Positions 16,180-24,371 of a stretch of DNA of 64,000 nt are shown in pieces (within the stretch, counting starts at the first letter, position 1; every line of letters starts with the position of its first letter). The notes beneath the pieces were generated by a model. The model made no database searches and had not been told where the DNA came from. It worked only from the letters and a program-made list of their open reading frames with translations. Source of the stretch: JADLBR01 sp964651705 (GTDB lineage Bacteria > Verrucomicrobiota > Verrucomicrobiia > JADLBR01); contig CAZYWZ010000006.1 of assembly GCA_964651705.1 (NCBI GenBank), positions 1 to 64,000 of the forward strand. Reading direction: 5' to 3'. Position numbers and translations under genes: made by a program.

Positions 16180-17118
16180 TTACATCGGGGCGAGGTGACG
16201 GTCGTGCACCGCGAAGATCTCCGCGACGACGGCGCTCAGCAGGCCATCGGCATCGTCCTCGTCGAGCCACGCGAACTGGCCGTTGGGGTTGAGCTCCAGG
16301 AACCACAGCCGCCCCCCGGCGCGCAGGAAGTCCAGCCTGCCGAAGGAGAAACCGGTCTCGGCCATGAAGGCGCGGGCCGCGGCCCCCTCGGCAACGGACA
16401 GGTCGGCCTTCTCCCAGACGAGATCCGCCGCGGTGTCCGGCCGGCGGCAGTCCACCCCGGAGAGCGGGGCGCGGGAGGCCTCGTAGGCGAAAAGCCGACC
16501 GTTGACGTAGACGACCGTCACGTCGTGGCTGGCCGCGTCCAGGCACTCCTGCAGGAACCACGGGAAGGCGGGGTCCAGCCGCGCGACGGGAACCCGGTTG
16601 ACCAGCATGAGGGCGCCACCCCCGACGGGGGGATGCCCGAACGATTTGGCCACGGCGAATTCGGGCAGGCCGTCGGGGCGGACGGGATGGAGCACCCACC
16701 ACGGCGGCACAGGGAAGTGGCGTGCGGCGACGCGCATCTGGCGCATCTTGTTCCACCGGCCGGTGGGCGCGGGGTGGACCAGGGCGAGCCTGCCGTCCTG
16801 TTGGGCCATGTCCCGGATGCCCTCCCAGACCTCGCGCACCTCGTCGCGGACCCAGGATTCCTGCGAGCCGCCGGCGGGCACGTCGATGTAGGCCGGATCC
16901 GGGATGAGCTTGCGCAAGTAGACGGCCCCGACCATCTCCTGGCGGCAGACGCGCCCCGTCGGATCGAGCAGCTGGTAGCCGTCGGCGTCGATCCGCCAGC
17001 GATAGTCACGCCATAGGTCGATGTTGAACCGGAAGACTCCCCGGCCGGAGAGCATCGGCACGAGCAGGTCGGTCGTGGCGTCGCTGGCGCTGGAGAGGAC
17101 GAGGATCACGGCCGACAC
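16180..17118 (-). CDS. ATP-grasp ligase, graspetide (MvdD/MvdC-like) type
   Basis: 312 aa, GTG start at 17118, 65 bp after the small peptide gene. The layout follows ATP-grasp peptide ligases of RiPP pathways: an N-terminal pre-ATP-grasp region ('FNIDLWRDYRWRID', residues 31-44), a nucleotide-binding stretch with 'GRWNKMRQMRVAARHFPVPP' (120-139) and 'VAKSFG' (156-161), and the metal/ATP-binding end 'SFGRLDF' (258-264) with 'ELNPNGQFAWLD' (275-286). The last motif closely matches microviridin-type ligases. Such enzymes form ester or amide side-chain links between Thr/Ser/Lys and Asp/Glu. RimK-like glutamate ligation is the main alternative. Confidence 0.75.
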   Translation of the reverse strand: MSAVILVLSSASDATTDLLVPMLSGRGVFRFNIDLWRDYRWRIDADGYQLLDPTGRVCRQEMVGAVYLRKLIPDPAYIDVPAGGSQESWVRDEVREVWEGIRDMAQQDGRLALVHPAPTGRWNKMRQMRVAARHFPVPPWWVLHPVRPDGLPEFAVAKSFGHPPVGGGALMLVNRVPVARLDPAFPWFLQECLDAASHDVTVVYVNGRLFAYEASRAPLSGVDCRRPDTAADLVWEKADLSVAEGAAARAFMAETGFSFGRLDFLRAGGRLWFLELNPNGQFAWLDEDDADGLLSAVVAEIFAVHDRHLAPM

Positions 17119-17183
17119 GGGTCACGGGCCCGCCGGATCGCTCGCGCGACCCGGCGCCGGCGGGGACCCGGGGCTGGCGTGGG

Positions 17184-17399
17184 CTAGTCGCTGAAGCTGT
17201 CGTCGAGCACGTACTGGTTCGCGACGATCGACGTGGTTCCGCGGATGGTCCCGACCAGGGGGCGCACATCTTGGCCGGAGCACTCGCGGATGGCGGTCTG
17301 GTGGGCCCAGTCATAGGCCGCCTTGGCCGCGGGGGTGGCCGGGGGCGGTGTCGCCAGCGATCCGGGCGTGAGCAGTGTGGCGAGGGCGATCTCTATCAT
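17184..17399 (-). CDS. Small peptide, candidate RiPP precursor
   Basis: 71 aa. The ATG at 17399 has a strong AGGAGG 8-9 bases upstream, so translation is well supported. The N-terminus is hydrophobic and Pro/Ala-rich (MIEIALATLLTPGSLATPPP), the middle is helical ('AAKAAYDWAHQTAIRECSGQ'), and the end is GTTSIVANQYVLDDSFSD. The C-terminal mix of Thr/Ser donors with Asp acceptors is what an ATP-grasp graspetide ligase would link, and that ligase is the next gene. No known precursor family is recognised, so the precursor role is inferred from context and composition. Confidence 0.55.
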   Translation of the reverse strand: MIEIALATLLTPGSLATPPPATPAAKAAYDWAHQTAIRECSGQDVRPLVGTIRGTTSIVANQYVLDDSFSD

Positions 17400-17443
17400 G
17401 TCCTGTTCCTCCTGTTGCGCTATTGCCGTGGATGGCCATTAGA

Positions 17444-17517
17444 TTGTTCCATCCTCGGAACAAACTTGGGTGAGCGGGCCTGATTGTCAACGCCTTTTTG
17501 TTCCATCGGCAGAACAA
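17444..17517. promoter_or_regulatory. Twin TTGTTCC-N6-GGAACAA operators
   Basis: A perfect inverted repeat TTGTTCCATCCTCGGAACAA (17444-17463) and a near copy TTGTTCCATCGGCAGAACAA (17498-17517, one arm base changed) lie between the divergent peptide and XRE genes. They are 54 bp apart, about five helical turns. Their centres lie about 55 and 57 bp from the two start codons, so each site covers the expected promoter of one gene. Binding by the adjacent XRE protein is the natural reading. Confidence 0.7.
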
Positions 17518-17563
17518 CAACGGGTGCGCACGGCGGCGACAATGGGCCATCGGTACTGGCCCT

Positions 17564-17827
17564 ATGCGTCGGCTCAACGTCATCGGCTCCGCGGTGCGCA
17601 GGTTGCGCGTGGGCCGCGGCCTCACCCAGGAGGCCCTCACCGCCCGGTGCCAGCTCGCGGGCTGGGACCTCTCGCGCCCCACCATAGGCAAGATCGAGGC
17701 CGGGCTCCGGCAGGTCACCGACGCGGAGCTGTGGCTGCTGGCGCGGGTGCTGGATTGCGAGGTGGCCGAGCTGCTGCCGAGGAACGCCCGCTCGGTCGTG
17801 CCGGTCCTGCGCCAGGGCGAGGGCTGA
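17564..17827 (+). CDS. XRE-family HTH regulator
   Basis: 87 aa from the ATG at 17564. The Cro/CI HTH is clear: 'IGSAVRRLRVGRGLTQEALT' then 'WDLSRPTIGKIEAGLRQVTD' and 'AELWLLARVLDCEVAELLPR'. It is divergent from the small peptide/ATP-grasp pair and shares a 164-bp region with two matching palindromes. It probably represses both promoters, possibly with cooperative looping between the sites. No ligand domain is attached, so the inducing signal is not visible. Confidence 0.85.
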   Translation: MRRLNVIGSAVRRLRVGRGLTQEALTARCQLAGWDLSRPTIGKIEAGLRQVTDAELWLLARVLDCEVAELLPRNARSVVPVLRQGEG

Positions 17828-17913
17828 GAAGCGCGGCGCGTGTGGTCGGCGCTCCCTGCCGGTCAGCGCGGCGAGGAGGCAACGGCAACCGGGCAACGCG
17901 TCGCCGCGCCCGG

Positions 17914-18249
17914 TCACCGCTGCGAGTACCGGAATATGCCACCCTCGCACCACCCGTGGGCCGGGCGCTGGCCGAACGGGTACTGGTGCCTGACGGTCAC
18001 CCGCCGGGGCACGATGCTGCGCGAGGCGGGGATGCCCCTCTGCTGCTCCAGCATCCGGATCGCGCCCTCGCGGCCGCCGACGGCGATGACCTCCTCGGGC
18101 GTGATGTGGGGGACGGCCTGCGCCGCGGGCCGGCGGGCCAGCTGGGCCTCCAGCGCGGCGATGCGCTCCATGAGGGCGAGTTCCGTCGCGGTCTGGCCGA
18201 TGGCCAGGGACGGGAGGGCGAGCAAGACGGATAGCAATGTGGTTCTCAT
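17914..18249 (-). CDS. Small exported protein with coiled-coil segment
   Basis: 111 aa, ATG at 18249. A signal peptide (MRTTLLSVLLALPSLAIGQT, cleavage after AIG) is followed by a short coiled coil ('ATELALMERIAALEAQLARR'). The C-terminal part is basic and aromatic: 'RRVTVRHQYPFGQRPAHGWC' and 'EGGIFRYSQR'. No family recognised. It is convergent with the XRE gene. Confidence 0.5.
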   Translation of the reverse strand: MRTTLLSVLLALPSLAIGQTATELALMERIAALEAQLARRPAAQAVPHITPEEVIAVGGREGAIRMLEQQRGIPASRSIVPRRVTVRHQYPFGQRPAHGWCEGGIFRYSQR

Positions 18250-18431
18250 GCCGATCCTATACGCGCGAGGGCCCCCGGCGTAAGCGCCGGTTTTTGATGG
18301 AATCGTCCGGGCGGTTTGTGGTTTTGGGCGATGCGGCCGGGTTCCAGCGAGAGTCGGCACACCGCGCGGAGCCGGGGAGGATACCTCGGTGCTCTTGCGC
18401 GGGGCGGAGACGCGTTGCCTGGAGAGGCTAA

Positions 18432-18464
18432 CGAGGTCTTAATACCGGTGGTCGAGGTCTTAAT
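18432..18464. promoter_or_regulatory. Direct repeat CGAGGTCTTAAT x2
   Basis: CGAGGTCTTAAT occurs at 18432-18443 and again at 18453-18464, a 21-bp spacing (two helical turns), about 70 bp upstream of the likely start of the PEP-CTERM-like gene. Two same-face half-sites at this position suit an activator or two-component response regulator. The rest of the 18250-18499 gap shows nothing else I can name. Confidence 0.4.
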
Positions 18465-18499
18465 TATGCGGGTCCGCGACAGCCCCCAGACTTCATGCG

Positions 18500-19396
18500 G
18501 TGGAATGGAACACTTTTTCGCGCGTCAGGATCCGATGCGCGCGGCGATGGCCGTGCCGATCATTGGCCGCGGCCGGGGTGCTGGCCGGTCTCGGCCCCGG
18601 CGCTGGAATGGCGACGATCATCAATCTGACCGGCACCGCCATCGACGGGAACCCGGTGTCGACCAATCTCGGGGTGCGGGGGGGGTTCATCGGGGACGTC
18701 TTCTACAGGTTCGCCATCGACGGCTTCGATCCGGAGAAGGCCGGCAGCGGGGACTTCCGGCGCCTGTACGACGTCAAGGACAGCTCAACCAGCAACAACG
18801 CGGAGAATGGCTACAACCGGAACAGGGTCTTTGACGCCTCGGTGCCCGGCGGCTTCGACCCCCTCATCTCGGTGTCGGACCTCCCTGCCACCAGGGATGG
18901 CGACTACTACGTCTTCGCGCTGGACATCAACGAGAGCGTCCAGAAGTACCTCTCGTTGGATGACGTGCGGATATACACGCGGGCGCCGCCCGACCCGAGC
19001 CCGCTGCCCGAGACGGTGGCGGGGCTGAGCAACCTCGGGACGCTGCGGTACCAGATGAACCCAGGGGGCACTCAGAGCCACGTGCTGATGGACTACAGCT
19101 TCCACAGCGGGAGCGGGGATCTCGACCTGTTCATGTTCGTCAAGAAGAGCCTCTTCACCGGCGCGGCGGCGGGCGACTACGTCTACCTGTACAGCTCCTT
19201 CGGGCAATACAGTTTCATGGGGCCGGGGCGGACGGACTTCTCCTCCGACAACGGTTTCGAGGAGTGGGCCATCCCGATCAAGTTCGACGGCGGGACCTCG
19301 CTGGTGCCGGAGCACGGGGCCTGGGGGTTGGCGGCGGCGGGCGCCGGGCTCGGCTTGGCGCTTGCCCTGAGGAGCGGTTGGCGGGTGCGGGCATGA
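18500..19396 (+). CDS. PEP-CTERM-like exported protein, possible early frameshift
   Basis: The open frame starts at a GTG at 18500. The better start is an ATG at 18535 with AGGA upstream: MRAAMAVPII in that frame joins AAAGVLAGLGPGAGMA of the main frame to give a normal signal peptide if one base near 18566 is removed. The mature part (about 260 aa) has no recognised domain. The C-terminus 'VPEHGAWGLAAAGAGLGLAL' plus a basic RSGWRVRA tail fits a PEP-CTERM sorting signal (VPE motif, TM helix, Arg cluster), handled by exosortase in other genomes. The frameshift may be real or a sequencing error. Confidence 0.65.
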   Translation: MEWNTFSRVRIRCARRWPCRSLAAAGVLAGLGPGAGMATIINLTGTAIDGNPVSTNLGVRGGFIGDVFYRFAIDGFDPEKAGSGDFRRLYDVKDSSTSNNAENGYNRNRVFDASVPGGFDPLISVSDLPATRDGDYYVFALDINESVQKYLSLDDVRIYTRAPPDPSPLPETVAGLSNLGTLRYQMNPGGTQSHVLMDYSFHSGSGDLDLFMFVKKSLFTGAAAGDYVYLYSSFGQYSFMGPGRTDFSSDNGFEEWAIPIKFDGGTSLVPEHGAWGLAAAGAGLGLALALRSGWRVRA

Positions 19397-19597
19397 GAAG
19401 CCTGCGGAGCGTGTGTGCTGCCTGTACTCGCTTGTTTGGCGCCGTGCGACTGGATATCGTAGGTGCCGGTATGGGTGAGGTCTCTTGGGCCCCCGGCCGG
19501 GGAGGGTCGCGCGGCGGGTCGCGCGATCGGGCGGGCCGATAATTCGTATTGAAGGGTCGCGCCGGGTCGGGCATGCTGCCCGCAAGAGGAGGCCCGC
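19397..19597. other. Intergenic gap before WG-repeat gene
   Basis: About 200 bp, GC-rich, with a locally AT-richer stretch (GATAATTCGTATTG, near 19540-19553) that may belong to the promoter of the following gene. No ORF or repeat of note. Confidence 0.3.
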
Positions 19598-21949
19598 ATG
19601 AGGGGACACGGTTCCTTCGGCTTGTCCGTCGGGTTTGGCATCGCGCTTCTTTTGGCGCCGGGTCCCGGGCCGGCGCATGGCGGGGACATCACCACCCGAT
19701 CCGGCAGGAGGTACGCCAACGCCACCGTCACGCGCGTCGAGGCCGACCGGATAACGGTCGCCCACGACGCTGGCATCGCGAGGATCCCCATGGCCGAGCT
19801 GCCGCCCGATCTCCAGGCGAAATACGGCCGGGTGACGGCGGCACCCGCCCCGTCGGGCCCCGGGGCGGGGACCGCCGGGGTGGCCGGGGGTCAGGGGTCG
19901 CCCGGCCCGGAGCCGCGGGATGCCCGGGTTGTCCCGACCGGCGATGCGGGCGGTGACGGGGGCATGCTCTACCCGATCCGCGCGGGAACGAAGTACGGCT
20001 ATATCGACGCGCGCGGGGAGGTGGTGGTCCCGCCGCAGTACGGCATGGCCTGGGACTTCGCCGACGGGAGGGGGCGGGTCCTGGTCGGGGAGGTGCAGGC
20101 CGGGCGGCTGGGCGCGGCGGCCGCCGGCAGGTTCGGTTTCGTCGATGCCGACGGGAGGCTCGTGATCCCGGCGACCCACGCGGCGGCCAGGGATTTCTCC
20201 GAGGGATTGGCCGCGGTGTCCGGGGGCTACATCGACACGGGCGGCAGGCTCGCCTTCGCCTCCGACAGCCTGGACCGGGAGGGGCGCCTAGGCCCGGAGG
20301 CCCTGCTGGCGGCGGCGATGGCGCCGATCTGGCCGGGGGATTTCTCGGAGGGCCTGGCGGTGGGGCACCACCGTTCCGCGTCGCCGGGCGAGCGGAGGGC
20401 CGGGTCGGCGGTGGTGTACGTCGATCGGACGGGCCGGCCGGTCATCAGGCTGGGCAACCCCAGGGCGATGCCGTTCCGGGAGGGGCTGGCGGCGGTGCAG
20501 GTGGGCAAGTGGTGGGGCTTCATCGACCGGACCGGCAGGGACGCGGTGCCGACGCGGTTCGTCTCGGCGGGCTCATTCGGCTCGGGGCTGGCGCCGGTGC
20601 AGGTGGAGGCATCCGGGGATTTTCGTTCGTGGGGCTACATCGACAGGGGCGGGGCGATGGCCATCCCGGTGCGCTTCACCGCAGCGCGGGAGTTCCGCGG
20701 GGGGCGCGCGTGGGTGCAGACCGACGTCAACAGCAACCGGTGGATCTGCATCGACCCGACGGGCCGGGAGGTCTTCACTCTGCCGCCCTCGGCCGGGGCG
20801 CGGGTGGGGGATTTTCACGAGGGGCTGGCCTGGGTGAGCGCTCGCGGCTCGTGCCACTTCGTGGACGAGGGCGGGAACAGGGCATCGCCGGATCTCGAGG
20901 GGGAGGCCGGCGATTTTCGCGGGGGGCTGGCGCGGGTCGTCCGGGCCGCCGGGGGCGAGGAGGTCTGGAGCTACATCGATCGCGGCGGGCGGGTGGTCTG
21001 GGCCTCGGACCGCCAGGCGCCGGTGGCGCGACAGGGGCCGGGTGCCTCGGCCGGTGGCGATTGGGAGGTGTGGGTCCAGCCCCCCGGGGGTGCGGTGGTG
21101 GAGATCTACCCCGACGAGCCGCTGGGCGGGCCCGTCGATGACGCGCAGTTCGTCCGCACGAGGAGGCCGCTGGCGCGCCATACGTCCGCGGAGCGGCAGA
21201 ATCCCTCCGATGCCATGACGGCCATCCTGCGATTCCCGTGCCCGGAGCCGCCCTTCGTCCTCAGGTTGGCCGCGGAGGGTCACCGGACGCACCTGGCGCG
21301 GATCACGTCGATCGGCGCGCCGTACAAGAGGACGCTGCTGCCGCGGGGCGAGGAGGAGACCGAGGAGGAGATGCGTGCCCCGGCGCCGGGGCACGCACCC
21401 CCGGCGCCGGGGCCGGGCGACGGGTCGCCGCCGCGGCGCGGTGAGACGTTCGCGCCGGGAGACCTGCTTTCGGAGGACGCGGGGCGGGCGGCCGCGGCGA
21501 TGCGCTCCATGATGGCCGGGGCGCAGCCCGAGTGGGATGGGGTCATAGGCCTGCTGCACGACAGGCCCGAGCGGTACACGGAGCTGATGCGACGGATCCT
21601 GGATGAGGATAGGGCGAAGGGTCTGCCGCACCAGTATGGCGCGTACAGCGAGTACCTGCACCGCAAGGTGGAGGAGAGCGAGGAGTTCGCGCGAAAGAAC
21701 GCCCGCTCGTGGAAGATTGGTTTGGGCCTGACCCTCGCGGACATGCCGGCGAGGCTCAGGCAGCGCGGGTTCCCCGGCACGCGACGTGTCGCCCTGGAGT
21801 TCCTCAAGATGGAGAGCGGGGGCGAGACGTTCGGGTATGACTGGAGGGCGGAGCCCGAGGCGAACGAGGGGGCGATCCGGCGATGGGAGGCGTGGATCAG
21901 GGAGCGGGGAAACAACGCCCCGGCCCCGAACCCCGGAGGGGGGCGCTGA
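19598..21949 (+). CDS. Exported WG-repeat protein
   Basis: 783 aa with a signal peptide (residues 1-30, ending GPAHG). Residues 30-75 look like a small beta-rich domain ('ITTRSGRRYANATVTRVEAD'). From about 125 to 470 there are WG-type repeats in the pattern 'YIDARGEVVVPPQY..A.DF..GRG.V', for example 'YGYIDARG', 'FGFVDADGRLVIP', 'WGFIDRTG' and 'WGYIDRGG'. The C-terminal 250 residues are a different, unrecognised domain rich in Pro/Glu then helical. WG repeats form beta-propeller-like or solenoid surfaces. The next gene starts two bases after this stop, so the two are co-expressed. Confidence 0.75.
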   Translation: MRGHGSFGLSVGFGIALLLAPGPGPAHGGDITTRSGRRYANATVTRVEADRITVAHDAGIARIPMAELPPDLQAKYGRVTAAPAPSGPGAGTAGVAGGQGSPGPEPRDARVVPTGDAGGDGGMLYPIRAGTKYGYIDARGEVVVPPQYGMAWDFADGRGRVLVGEVQAGRLGAAAAGRFGFVDADGRLVIPATHAAARDFSEGLAAVSGGYIDTGGRLAFASDSLDREGRLGPEALLAAAMAPIWPGDFSEGLAVGHHRSASPGERRAGSAVVYVDRTGRPVIRLGNPRAMPFREGLAAVQVGKWWGFIDRTGRDAVPTRFVSAGSFGSGLAPVQVEASGDFRSWGYIDRGGAMAIPVRFTAAREFRGGRAWVQTDVNSNRWICIDPTGREVFTLPPSAGARVGDFHEGLAWVSARGSCHFVDEGGNRASPDLEGEAGDFRGGLARVVRAAGGEEVWSYIDRGGRVVWASDRQAPVARQGPGASAGGDWEVWVQPPGGAVVEIYPDEPLGGPVDDAQFVRTRRPLARHTSAERQNPSDAMTAILRFPCPEPPFVLRLAAEGHRTHLARITSIGAPYKRTLLPRGEEETEEEMRAPAPGHAPPAPGPGDGSPPRRGETFAPGDLLSEDAGRAAAAMRSMMAGAQPEWDGVIGLLHDRPERYTELMRRILDEDRAKGLPHQYGAYSEYLHRKVEESEEFARKNARSWKIGLGLTLADMPARLRQRGFPGTRRVALEFLKMESGGETFGYDWRAEPEANEGAIRRWEAWIRERGNNAPAPNPGGGR

Positions 21950-21950
21950 C

Positions 21951-24332
21951 ATGATTGCTCCGGTGGCGAGGGATCCATCAAGGTCGGGGCCGGTCGGCCT
22001 GCCCGGCACCGTGACCATGCCGCAGCGCGCTTCGCCCTGGTGCGCCCTGGGCCTGGCAATCGTTCTCCCCGGCATGTGCGCGGGGGCCGCCGAGGTACCG
22101 CCCCTGGTGCGCGAGCGCATCGAGGATCTCCGCGTCACCCGCGGCGCGGCCTGGGTCGAGACGCACCAGATGGTCCCGGGGACGCTGGTCGTCCTGGGGC
22201 TGGAGCCCGACGTGCCCGAACCGGGCGTGGGGCCCGACGGGACCAGGCGGTACCCGAGGGTGGAGCTCTACTGGGCCGACGGGCTGGACCCGGACGCCCC
22301 GTGCCACCACGGGCGCATGCTGGACGCCTACATCGCGTGGCGGGAGACGAGGCACCGGCACTTCCATCGGCAGTTCTCGATGGCGCTGGCCGGGCTGCCG
22401 GAGTACGCGGGGCGCAACATCGATGACACACTGAAACTGATCGGGCGGGCCTACATGCTGCAGGTGCCCAGGGCCTTGGCGGCACTGCTCGCCGTCGCGG
22501 GCTCCGGGGTCGGCGGCGCGTCGCTCGCCGCGGCCGGCCTGACGGTGATCGCGGCCGAGGCCACCGCGATCGAATTCATGCGGGGCGATGCCGAGGGCCG
22601 GCTCAGGTACGGGGAGATCGTCGGCGCTCTGGACGGGGGCACGGTGGCCCTCGGCGAGCTCTTCGGGTCCAACCGTGTCCTGCTGGAGGCGCCCTCGCTG
22701 GAGAAGGGCGGCGTGCTGCTGGTCTGCGGGAAACTCAAGGACGCCTACGCGCACCTCAGCGGGGCGAAGCTGGAGCGGTGGGCCGCGCTGCGCGACGCCC
22801 TGCTCCAGAGCGGGGTCGAGGAGCAGATGCTCGGTCACAACGGCTGGGCGTCGCTCTACGCGACCGCCGCCCGCAAGCTGCCGTACGGGATCCTCATGGG
22901 CGGGCTGCTCCGACTCGGCGCCGATTGCGCCTCGACCAAGACCCGGACGGCGATGGGGGTGGTGCAAACGCAGATCCTGGTGCACCTCTGCAACGCCCAC
23001 GCCCTGGGTGCCGAGGCCCGCAAGGGGCTGGAGGAACTTTCCGCGGGGCCCTCGGCCGCCCTGATGGACAAGATTGCCGGCCTGACGACCCGGGCCTACC
23101 AGGATCTGGAGATCGCGTTTTTCCTGATGGCGGTGGTGATGCGATACGGGACCAACGACGATATCTTCGGCATCGCCTCGACCTTCTTCCACGATCTGGT
23201 GTCCCCCTCCGACCCCGCGGGGGCCAAGGTGGGTCGGCTGCTGGAGTCGGCGAAGAACTGGGAGGAGAAGTGGAGGTGGGCCGCGCAGTGGGTGTCCCAA
23301 GTGCCGGCGGTCGGCGAGAGCGTCGTGCGCTACGGGCGGCTGCTGGACGCGCCCGTGCCCAGATACCGGGTGGAGGACCTGGGCCTGGCACCGGCGAATC
23401 TCGTGGGCGGCGCGGGGAAACTGCCCGCGATCACCCGCGACGGGCGGGTGCTCATGCGGGTCGACGGCGATGGGTACGTGCTCTGGGAGCGGGGGCGGCC
23501 CAGCCCGGTCCCGTTCCATCCGACCGCCATCAGCGGCGGCGGCCGGATGTGCGGTTCCGGTGAGGGGCGGCGGATCTCGGTGGTCGCCGACGAACGGACG
23601 TACGCGAGCAACACGACCATGGCCCACGCGTGGAACGCGGGCCTGGGCTACAGGCTGCCGCCGGGCGGTTTCAACACGACGTTCGCGGCGGACATCAACG
23701 ACGACGGACACGTCGTGGGGGCCGGGGGCAACCGCGACCCGCGAAGGCCGGGACCGGGGAGCCAGCGTGCCGTGCTGTGGGCCGGCGGGGAACGCGGGAG
23801 TCCACTGGATCTCGGGCCTGGCGAGGCCACGGCCATCAACGGGGTCGGACAGGTCGTCGGCAACACGGTGGGAAGGGTCCGGGCAGGGCCGGGCAAGCCC
23901 CAGGGATTCATCTGGGAGCGCGGCCAGGCGCGGCTTTTCGACGGGCCGCTGGGCGCGCCCTGCGAGCCGCAGGACATCAGCGACCGGGGCGTCGTGGTGG
24001 GTCTGTTCCACGACCCGGGCGGCAACCGCCGCGCTTTCCTGTGGGACGGGAGGGGCAGCACCGAACTTGCCGTGCCCGGCGCCGGGGAGTCCTTCGCCTG
24101 GGCGATCAACGGCGACGGTCTGGTCGTCGGCGAGGCCAAGATGAACGACGGGCGGCGGCGTGCGCAGCTCTGGGTGGAGGGCCGGGCCTCTGACATCACC
24201 GCCCTGATCGGGACCCAGTCGGACCACTGGGCGCTGGAGACGGCCACCGCGATCAACGACGCCGGGCAGATCGTCGGGACGGGCACCGCGGACGGCAGGC
24301 CCCGGTATTATCTCGCGTCGCCGATCCGCTGA
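21951..24332 (+). CDS. Exported HAF-repeat protein
   Basis: 793 aa. The ATG at 21951 follows the previous stop by one base, with GGAGGGGGG upstream. A hydrophobic segment near residues 28-48 ('CALGLAIVLPGMCAGAAEVP') is the likely signal. Residues 50-480 are a helical, unrecognised domain with a Gly/Ala-rich membrane-like stretch ('ALAALLAVAGSGVGGASLAA'). The C-terminal 300 residues carry HAF-type repeats: 'AADINDDGHVVGAGGN', 'ATAINGVGQVVGNT', 'AWAINGDGLVVGEAKMNDG' and 'ATAINDAGQIVGTG'. These repeats mark extracellular proteins of unknown function. It is paired with the WG-repeat gene. Confidence 0.75.
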   Translation: MIAPVARDPSRSGPVGLPGTVTMPQRASPWCALGLAIVLPGMCAGAAEVPPLVRERIEDLRVTRGAAWVETHQMVPGTLVVLGLEPDVPEPGVGPDGTRRYPRVELYWADGLDPDAPCHHGRMLDAYIAWRETRHRHFHRQFSMALAGLPEYAGRNIDDTLKLIGRAYMLQVPRALAALLAVAGSGVGGASLAAAGLTVIAAEATAIEFMRGDAEGRLRYGEIVGALDGGTVALGELFGSNRVLLEAPSLEKGGVLLVCGKLKDAYAHLSGAKLERWAALRDALLQSGVEEQMLGHNGWASLYATAARKLPYGILMGGLLRLGADCASTKTRTAMGVVQTQILVHLCNAHALGAEARKGLEELSAGPSAALMDKIAGLTTRAYQDLEIAFFLMAVVMRYGTNDDIFGIASTFFHDLVSPSDPAGAKVGRLLESAKNWEEKWRWAAQWVSQVPAVGESVVRYGRLLDAPVPRYRVEDLGLAPANLVGGAGKLPAITRDGRVLMRVDGDGYVLWERGRPSPVPFHPTAISGGGRMCGSGEGRRISVVADERTYASNTTMAHAWNAGLGYRLPPGGFNTTFAADINDDGHVVGAGGNRDPRRPGPGSQRAVLWAGGERGSPLDLGPGEATAINGVGQVVGNTVGRVRAGPGKPQGFIWERGQARLFDGPLGAPCEPQDISDRGVVVGLFHDPGGNRRAFLWDGRGSTELAVPGAGESFAWAINGDGLVVGEAKMNDGRRRAQLWVEGRASDITALIGTQSDHWALETATAINDAGQIVGTGTADGRPRYYLASPIR

Positions 24333-24371
24333 GCGCGCCGGTGCGGCGGTCCCCCGACGCGCCGGGGCACC

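Noticed and set aside
18316..18834. Separate gene in another frame over the start of the PEP-CTERM-like gene
   Set aside because: Only its first ten residues look meaningful, as the beginning of the signal peptide of the main frame; the rest is Arg/Gly-rich shadow sequence.
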